From Dastarcus helophoroides (lineage: Eukaryota; Arthropoda; Insecta; Coleoptera; Bothrideridae), in assembly GCA_028583605.1 (NCBI GenBank), contig CM053327.1:620001-684000 (forward strand): a stretch of 64,000 bases of DNA, in the 5' to 3' direction. This document shows positions 57,348 to 64,000 of the stretch, one piece after another. The translations under genes were made by a program, and so were the position numbers. Below the pieces are notes generated by a model. That model was not told the DNA's origin. It did not search any database and worked only from the letters and a program-made list of their open reading frames with translations. Each line of letters starts with the position of its first letter. Within the stretch, counting starts at the first letter, position 1.

Positions 57348-60300
57348 GTGAGCATTATTCTAAAAAAATTGTTAATTTTGCTACTACTTGCTACTAAATT
57401 TAACTAGACTGTAAAGTTCTACTGCAAGGCCATCGTCAAATAAAATTTCCTGTGATCTTCGTCGAGAATCAGGAATCCAAAAAATTAGATTATTACAGAC
57501 CAAAAAAAGGGCAAGTCAGGGTAAAGGAAGGCAATTCTTTAGTTTTACTATGTAGCGGCCCCAATAATCAACTGCAAGGATGTAAGTAGCGATGTCATTT
57601 TTTCGTAATTAGAATTAGATCTAAAATAATGTCAAAATGGGATTATAGTTCCTAAAGGGTGATTTATTTCGAGGTACTATTTTCAAAAATTAAAAAGAAA
57701 ATACATAAAACATTTATATTTTTCAAAGATTATTTCTTTTAAATGTTCGCGGTAACTGTGGCTTACGTAGTTTATTCTTCAATTTTTGATGATGCATTCA
57801 AGCATTTCGACTGATATATGTTTTTTTCTCCTAGAGAGATCTAGAACAGATCAATTTCGCTGGGAGTCAGTAAGCGTTTGCTATGTGGCGAAAGAGAGAG
57901 GAGGACATGAGTATCACTCCAGTGAGTGATCTCTTTCAAATATTTCTAAATCATAATCTGAAAATCATTTTGATTAAGTAATAAGAATTAAATGTTCCGA
58001 TGTCTAAACTTATCTGAATTGTGAATTCAGGTCGGATGGTAACAGTCGTTTCAAGCTATGGACTTCATTGGGCCTGTCAATATTTAGTTGGTTAGCAGGC
58101 ACATTAGTGGATAGCTGTGGTGGATAGTTTTCTTGATGCATTTCATCGAGATGTCTTGTAAGATGATCTCATTGGAGATGCAATAGGGTGCATCGAAAAT
58201 GGCTTTTAAAATTTTGTATAAAACCTTTGGAGTTTTGTTATGTTAGAATTACTGTCAGTGCCCCATAATTGAATGCCATAAGTCCGTACAGCTTTTATTA
58301 TGTCTTTGTATAGCAATATCTTACTGTCCACTGGTAACTTGGATCTCTGACTAATGACTCAATACATTAGTCTCTTTTGGTTTGGGGAATATATGTTTTT
58401 CCACGTAGGAAGTCGATCCAGGTGCATACCAATGTACATATTTAGCAACTTCTGCTTCTTATGGAAGTTGGCAGTTGTTTATTCTTACAGATAGTTATGT
58501 TTTTCTACGTTAAGTTAGTGTAACATAGATAAATTTGCTTTCTTTAATCTTGATTTCCCATGTTTTCACTCAGTTCTAGATATTGTTTAAGTTATGTTGC
58601 AGGTTGCTTAAAGCAAAAAATCAGTATGATAGGCCAACATAGCAGTATTATCAGCATATGTGGCAACACTGGTGGTTATTCTTGTTGGTAGGTCTGTCGT
58701 ATAGAAAACATTTAACATCGGACCAAAGATGGCGCCTTGAGGGATGCCAGACTATATGGGGCGTAGATCTGAATTTTCATTGCCTTGTTTCACAAGGAAA
58801 TGCCTGTCTGTTAAATATGATTTATGCAATTGGTAGTAAGGATGAAGAAGGAGCTTCTTTATTAAATAATATTTGACAATGAGACAGGTAATGTTATCTT
58901 CTAATTCCTGTCTTTGTCTTCAAATCTCTCCGTGGAGCAATCTCCTTTGATCCCTTTATCTCTCTCTCTTATGTTTAGTAACTTTAGTTCTTCTCATGTT
59001 ATTGTTTATTTTTATTGCCTCTCATATGTTCCAGATCTTTCATGTCTGCCTTTTATGTGATGCAGATTTTACACATCTGTTGGTGTTCTGTCAACGTCTT
59101 CTTCACGTATGTGGGAAGCCTTGCTCTTCTTTCGCCTACTAACCATTTGATCCAGCCCTTGGGGAAACCACACAAAAACCCGAGGTTAGTTTTGTCTTCA
59201 TATGTCGAGATGTCCCTTTGGCTGATTCGACTATCTTCAGAAGTTTCCACATCTTCTCTATAAAGCTATTCATTTCATTTGTTGATGTTACTACGCTGTT
59301 GAATTGCATCCCCATATCACATGAGATAACGTTTACCTTCGTCTTTGTGTTGTCGCTTGTTTTTTGCGCATTCTCGCTGTGTTCCTCTTTTGCTATCTTT
59401 GCCTTATTTTTGGTCCCCTGATTCTCTTCGTTGCAATTATTTTACTGTTTTTGTTCTTCGGCAATGTGGGATAACTGCTCGCTGAATGAATTCTTTCACA
59501 ATTGGCGCATTTCGCTGGCTGTGTGGCGAGTGTTCACTGTTCCTCGTTGGGTGACTTTGCCCGCATTTGACGCGGCTTGGGCTAGCTTGGCAATTCTTCT
59601 GCATGTGTCCAAACGTTTGGGAGTTGAAGCACTACCCGATGTCCTTTTTTCTGCCGAGAGCCGCTGCTAATATTTCTAGGCCGCAGCAGTCGGTTACAGA
59701 TCTTCTTCTCATCCCGTTTTAATTCAATCAAGATAGTGACAAAATTGTCCTCTCCTTGTTTCTATCGTGAATCACGATTCACGACCTCCTTAGCTGGATG
59801 GAATCCTTTTGCCTTCAAATCCAGTTCAATTTGTATTTCTTTCAAAAAGGTGGAAATTCCTCTCAGGACTACCTCGTGGTTTCTCTCCTCTGGAATGGGG
59901 TACGTGTGGCATGGTATTGTTTCCAAGATAGGCACTTCAACTTAGGCTCTGTGATCTTGCGGGCGAGTAGGATAGCTTTCTATTCCATTCTTTATCGCCT
60001 GTGCCTAGCGCACCCAATCTTCTTGTTCTTCACTGTATTCTCTGCAACCGTCAACTTTATTATTGCCTAAGAATAATTGAAGGTACTTGTTTTTTCTCCT
60101 CTTGAGATTTCCCGTTGTTCTTACTTGGCATTGTCTTAATTTAGCTCATTTTAAAAGGTCCGGGTTTTTGCCCTTTACACGTTTAGGCTCTCTTTTTTTG
60201 TATTCTGCTGTTGTCTCAATCTTCTAAGCTTCCATTACTAAGCTCTCAGAGTAAGCGACAAATCCTTATCTTCTTCTATTTTCTATGGTGTATTTGGCTC

Positions 60301-63300
60301 ATTTTTCATCTTCTTGTCATCTAAGCTTTCTATACTTTTTGTAGCGCTCAGATTGCACTCAATCACCTTGCTTATTACCATAAACATCCCATCCAATGCT
60401 TCTATTGACAAGTTTATTATGTTTTAACTTTAAGCTTGCTGGTCTTTGATAGTTATTACACATTTTTAACTTTTTTTTACCTTCGCAACACAATTTCGCC
60501 ACAGAACTCCCTGGTCTCGAACGGACACTTCTAGTATCACTTCGGTTGTACTGCGGTGGCACCAACGATCCTCAGACTTGGAGCATACCATCTAACGACC
60601 ATTCTATGAAATGTTTCGATTAGTTCAATATGATGACCGTCTCTAGGTGTATTTTTCAGTTAATGTCGACACAATGAGGGTAACATGTTTGGGAGGCAGC
60701 ATTTTTATGACAAAGGATGGACTTACTCAACCTCTACTCGACTATGAGTGCAGAAAAACTGTAGCTGCTGATTTAATACAAACCCATGAGTCGTGTGGTG
60801 AGGGAGGTGTAAAGACTGCTTGTGGATATTGGTCGGGTGGTCAATTCTTGCCTTTGTATTACGTTTGCTACGTTCATTCAAGGGAAAGAACCGTATACAG
60901 TTTTCATCGTACTGATGGCACTCAGATGACACGTGAGTACTTTTTTAAAAGTTCAGTCGTACTGGCTGAGTTTTTGGTACTGTAATTGGTTCATTCTAAA
61001 TTATTTCAAGATGGTTGCCATAGAACAATTCAGCATCAATTACACAGGTCTATAGTGGTGTCGGCAAGATTGAGGAAACTGTTTTTTAAATATGCTCCTT
61101 AAGATGTATATAAAGTATTGGAAATGTACGAGTAGTTTTGGAGATAGATTAGGTTCATCTGTATTTTCGCAACATGCTCGTAATGCTTCCAAGCCATGAT
61201 AGGTTTGACGTTTGCGAGTGGATTTAATTTTAAAAAAAACCTTGGATAATTTTTTATTTTATTCTTAAAATTTGACGTTATATTTTGGGACAGATAAATT
61301 TTTTTAAAAGTTATACCTTTGTTAGGTTCCTGAAATCTATAAATTTTTTTCCAAAATTAATTTTTTAAAATTTATATACAAATCTTCTCCCTTAATACCA
61401 AATAAGATTAAAAACATAACAGTTGCTCTGTTATTATGTCTTTTAATCTTTCGCTCCACCAAAATTTATTTTGCTTCCAAAATTTTGCAATATTCAACTT
61501 TCATTGAGAACGTAAAAATTTTATAAATTCGTTTTTCCTTCGATTTGTCATTTCTCTTGAAAAATCGGTTTTTTTTTGAAAATATCAACTTGAACATTTT
61601 TTAATCCTGAAAATTTGTTTTGCTACTTAAAATTAGTTAGAAGTTTTGCTGAAGTATATTTCTTGGGAAAATTAAACTTTTTTCTTGAAATTTGAAAGTT
61701 ATGCCAAAACTTAAATAAAAAAGTAAAAAACTAAGAACAATTATTTTAGAAGTCAGGACATTTTCCTAAACGAGTACTCTTCTACAAATACCGTCCTTGT
61801 ATTTCTCAACATTAGGTCGAAATCGTATAAATAATCTTTCCTAAAAAATTTCAACAATTTTATGAATAAAAGTCAGAAATTACAAATAAAGTAGCAAAAA
61901 TAAAAACAAATATATTAGAAATGTTGACTCTTCCCCAAATTCGTTCTTTTTTAAACAATTTTTTCTTTCCTCAAAATACGTTTATATTTTTAAAATTAGG
62001 TCAAAATTGTAATAAAAAATATTTCTTGGGAAATTTTAAGATTGACAAGTAAAAACTAAAAGCCGCGAAAAAAATATTTTCACCATAGACATTTTGACCC
62101 TTGTTCAAGTTTACTTTTTTCTAAAAATTTTGAATTATTTCTCAAAGTTCGTGTATTTTCTTTAAGTTTGTTGAAAATGGCTATTTTATTTCAATTAAAA
62201 AAGTATTTCTCATAAATCTTGACTTTTTCTTAAAGTTTAACGCTTACGTCAAAATTAAAGAAAGGCAAAATTCGAGAAAAATTAAAATTTTCGATTTGTT
62301 TATAAAATATCAGTTTTTTGTTTAAAAATCTCAGCTTATCTAGTGAGACGATAAAATGCAAATCAGTTGGAAGATTTTCTGAAAATTACGTATTTTTTGT
62401 TCACCAATTTTTCAGCATGAATCCTTAAAGCAAATCTTGCCAATGCTTATGCATCAGAGCCAGTTGTCCTTTTTGAAAGAAAAACTGGGGTAGCTTTCAC
62501 TGATAAAGAGATATATTCGAAGAGCGAGTTCAATTTCTTATCAACATTTCGAGTTACTATTTGCCAAATTCGCTTACTCGAAATTCGTTAAAAATATTGT
62601 CTAATTTTCAAGCTTGCAATAATTGAGAAATAGAACAACTGAAAGTATAAACCTATAAGAAAAAAGTAATGGCAATAAGATAAGTCAAACATTCGGCGAG
62701 GAGTTTAAACAACTCATAAAAAAATCTAAATTTGGTTATACTGGCAATTTGGAAAAAAAATCGAAATTTGGGGTAAGAATATTTTGAAAATTATCCAAAT
62801 CTCTATAAACATTTTAAATTTTTTAAAAAAAAGTCAAAATTTCACGAAAAATTATCCAAATTTAATGGGAAATATGCCCAATATTTTGGGTATAAGCTCG
62901 AGAGATTTAAATCTTAATTTCGAAATGTAAAAGTGAACATTTCTAGAAAAACCTATATTTTAGAAGAAAAGAAAAAAAATACTCTGTAATTTAGTAAAAT
63001 TGTTACAAATTTTAAAATGTCGAAATTTACAAAAATAAATAGTAATAATACAAAGATTGCGAGGCTAAAACCGACAAATCGGGTCAAAACTGTAGAAGAA
63101 TTGCGCAATTTGTTTTATATTTTCATATTTTTGGCTCACACTGGATTTTGCACGACGTAGAACTTCAAAAATTTTGAGAAAACATTGAATGAGAATTTTT
63201 TTTTGCTTGTTTTAATTGATAAGGGTAAGGCCTTTTTTTCGTCGTCGAAAGGAAAATTGTGTAGTACTACTCTCTTTAACCGTCCCAGGAATCCGGGCAA

Positions 63301-63893
63301 AATACAGAGGCTCGGGCAAAACGTAAAAATATAACAATTTTTACTTTTTAGTACCCTTTAAGGGGAACATCATAATTACTCCTGTACCCGGAAATTCTTT
63401 CAGCGGACCTATATGTTAATCAGAATAAGAGAAAGATATGAAGTCTCGCACGTTAAAATTTGCTAGTGAGAAGAGCTTTACAAAATAGGTTTATTATCAA
63501 AATAAAACTGAAATCTTTGTTATGCGGCTTCTTACGTCTCAGATCAGTGTGTGCTACTGTGGTATTTCTGATCTTATCGACCGTTGCAAAATTCTAAGAG
63601 ATAATTCAAGATTTCTATACTTATGTGTAATTTCAGCAATAACAAATGCGATATACAAGCGGAATTACAAAAGTGTAGACAGATGGTCAACCACCATGTT
63701 TGACATCGCCTACTCTTTATCATACCAACGAGGTCATCTGGAGAAAATACTAAAATCATCCTCAGCGAGGGGCTTGTTTACAAGGAAAAGTTTTCTGGCC
63801 AAAGCAGCCCTCACGCCAATGAGCGATTTCGGCATTGGGTCCGCACAATTTGCCACCTTTTATTACGAAAACACCGCCCCCATGTGGATACAG
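57281..63893 (+). CDS. Secreted DNA/RNA non-specific endonuclease-like protein, catalytic motif lost (four exons, 3' incomplete)
   Basis: The family cleaves DNA and RNA, usually as a secreted, metal-dependent enzyme in insect saliva, gut or venom. Exons 57281-57347, 57835-57921, 60660-60932 and 63637-63893 join in frame (phases 1, 1, 1) with GT-AG borders. The predicted chain has a signal peptide, a Cys-rich region with six Cys after the leader, and the core ending NTAPMWIQ, where active members read N-x-A-P-Q-W-Q. The catalytic loop reads FLAKAALTPMSDF where the family has FLARGHLxPxxDF. Arg, Gly and the catalytic His are all replaced, while the surrounding fold residues remain, so I infer an inactive pseudo-enzyme. 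The second Asn...Trp motif must lie beyond the window. The N-terminal part is shorter than usual. Frames are intact, which argues against simple decay. Confidence 0.75.
57348..57834 (+). other. Intron 1
   Basis: Starts GTGAGC and ends in a pyrimidine-rich TTTTTTTCTCCTAG. It contains the CAGACCAAAAAAAGG motif (about 57495) shared with 28993 and 50158. Confidence 0.55.
57835..57921 (+). CDS. Exon 2: short symmetric exon
   Basis: The 87-bp exon (phase 1 to 1) encodes 28 whole residues, including DQFRWESVSVCYVAKERG. The Cys corresponds in position to the first Cys of the family's N-terminal strand region. Acceptor CTCCTAG and donor GTGAGT are both strong. An internal GTAAGC at 57870 would break the frame. 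Because it is symmetric, skipping it keeps the frame, so exon 1 could also splice straight to 60660. It is less certain than exons 3 and 4. Confidence 0.55.
57922..60659 (+). other. Intron 2
   Basis: Begins GTGAGT and ends TGTATTTTTCAG. Nearly all of it is the antisense LINE. A further N-terminal exon could have been here in the ancestral gene, but none is recognised. Confidence 0.6.
58030..60570 (-). mobile_element. Antisense jockey-like LINE (decayed) in intron 2
   Basis: Read on the minus strand, ORF1 (Gag-like) comes first. About 59760-59920 encodes PIPEERNHEVVLRGISTF and EIQIELDLKAKGFHPAKEVV. About 59520-59640 encodes a decayed zinc-knuckle region (TFGHMQKNCQ, RVKCGQSHPTRN). The endonuclease and front of RT are missing. 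RT follows at about 58870-58030 with YLTDRHFLVKQGN, SGIPQGAIFGPML, ATYADNTAMLAY (YADN at 58647-58658 instead of YADD), KILLYKDIIKAVRTYGIQLW and PFSMHP. Stops and frameshifts throughout show it is dead. It sits wholly between exons 2 and 3. Confidence 0.8.
60660..60932 (+). CDS. Exon 3: Cys-rich N-terminal part of nuclease fold
   Basis: The acceptor TATTTTTCAG ends at 60659. The exon ends before GTGAGT at 60933, in phase 1. It encodes MRVTCLGGSIFM, YECRKT, THESCGEGG, KTACGYWSGGQFLPLYYVCY and ERTVYSFHRTDGTQ. The Cys spacing and the 'GxF-L--vCy ... tvYs-H' ending are the pattern I know from insect DNA/RNA non-specific endonucleases just before the catalytic half. The frame is fully open. Confidence 0.8.
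60933..63636 (+). other. Intron 3 with arrays and a hairpin fragment
   Basis: Starts GTGAGT and ends TGTAATTTCAG. It holds a T-rich degenerate array (about 61220-62400), an A-rich one (about 62690-63040) and a family H hairpin fragment (61376-61450). A short palindromic CCCTTTAAGGGG lies near 63354. No exon is seen inside. Confidence 0.6.
61376..61450. mobile_element. Hairpin MITE family H, internally deleted copy
   Basis: TACAAATCTTCTCCCTTAAT and AAGATTAAAAACATAACA form the left arm, TGTTATTATGTCTTTTAATC the start of the right. The loop is reduced to a few bases (TTGCTC). The CTCCACCAAAA tail is retained. Confidence 0.55.
63637..63893 (+). CDS. Exon 4: catalytic-loop exon with H-to-A change
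   Basis: The acceptor GTGTAATTTCAG ends at 63636 and the donor is CAG before GTACGA at 63894. The 257-bp exon starts with two bases of a split codon, matching exon 3, and ends in phase 0. It encodes YKSVDRWSTTMFDIAYSLSY, LEKILKSSSARGLFT, KSFLAKAALTPMSDF, GSAQFATFYYENTAPMWIQ. Codons 63801-63809 (AAA GCA GCC, Lys-Ala-Ala) occupy the family's Arg-Gly-His position. The PQ of the NxAPQ motif is PM. The rest of the block is well preserved. Confidence 0.8.
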
Positions 63894-64000
63894 GTACGAA
63901 TTGTTCATTAAATAAACTGTACGAATGCTCTAAGAATTATTAATGATGTTCTTAAAAGTATCAGTATTTACAAAAAAAAGAAGAAAAATACTGAAGAGTT
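63894..64000 (+). other. Start of intron 4, window end
   Basis: Begins GTACGA. The remaining exon or exons of the nuclease-like gene, including the expected Asn/Trp metal-binding segment, lie outside the window. Confidence 0.5.

Noticed and set aside
57870..57875. Donor-like GTAAGC inside exon 2
   Set aside because: Use of this donor would end the exon in phase 0, incompatible with the phase-1 acceptor at 60660. The donor at 57922 preserves the frame.
1..64000. Search for tRNA, rRNA, CRISPR, or integrated viral genes
   Set aside because: None was recognised by eye. Regular spacer arrays are absent, and the only polymerase-like sequences are non-LTR retrotransposon RTs. A tRNAscan run would be needed to exclude tRNAs.

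Overview
This window looks like AT-rich, repeat-laden genomic DNA of an arthropod, most likely an insect. The evidence is several decayed insect-type non-LTR retrotransposons (jockey-like, RTE-like and an RNase H-bearing type), a deleted mariner, hAT-like elements, and one spliced gene of a family known from insect secreted nucleases. A large hymenopteran genome would fit, but that is a guess. I see no rRNA, CRISPR array, bacterial operon or recognisable tRNA. Boundaries of old repeats are approximate because they were judged by eye.

The one convincing host gene is at the right end on the + strand and is hidden by introns. Four short exons (57281-57347, 57835-57921, 60660-60932, 63637-63893) have consensus splice sites and compatible phases. 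They encode a signal peptide, a cysteine-rich N-terminal region and the core of a DNA/RNA non-specific endonuclease fold. The gene runs off the window. The motif that normally carries the catalytic histidine (R-G-H) reads K-A-A, so the protein looks like a secreted pseudo-nuclease. Its second intron contains an antisense, degenerate jockey-like LINE.

The rest is a layered graveyard of mobile DNA. At 20861-23420 a jockey-like reverse transcriptase is split by an RTE-like LINE with an 8-bp target duplication. A second RTE-like LINE lies at 24020-26020. At 41200-47297 an RNase H-bearing LINE is broken by a 1.0-kb hAT-like element (8-bp duplication), a 1.5-kb element with terminal inverted repeats, a third unidentified insertion, and a fold-back element in its 3' end. 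A mariner with internal deletions lies at 38507-39382. Several long fold-back (hairpin) elements and at least seven copies of one hairpin family are scattered through the window.

Much of the remaining sequence is degenerate AT-rich repeat built on units like GTCGAAATTTTGAAAAA. It occurs in blocks that keep one strand polarity over 1-2 kb and then switch. Between these blocks are mixed-composition stretches with no gene I can support (for example 2216-4360, 26330-28280, 36500-38460, 39550-41200, 47665-49860).
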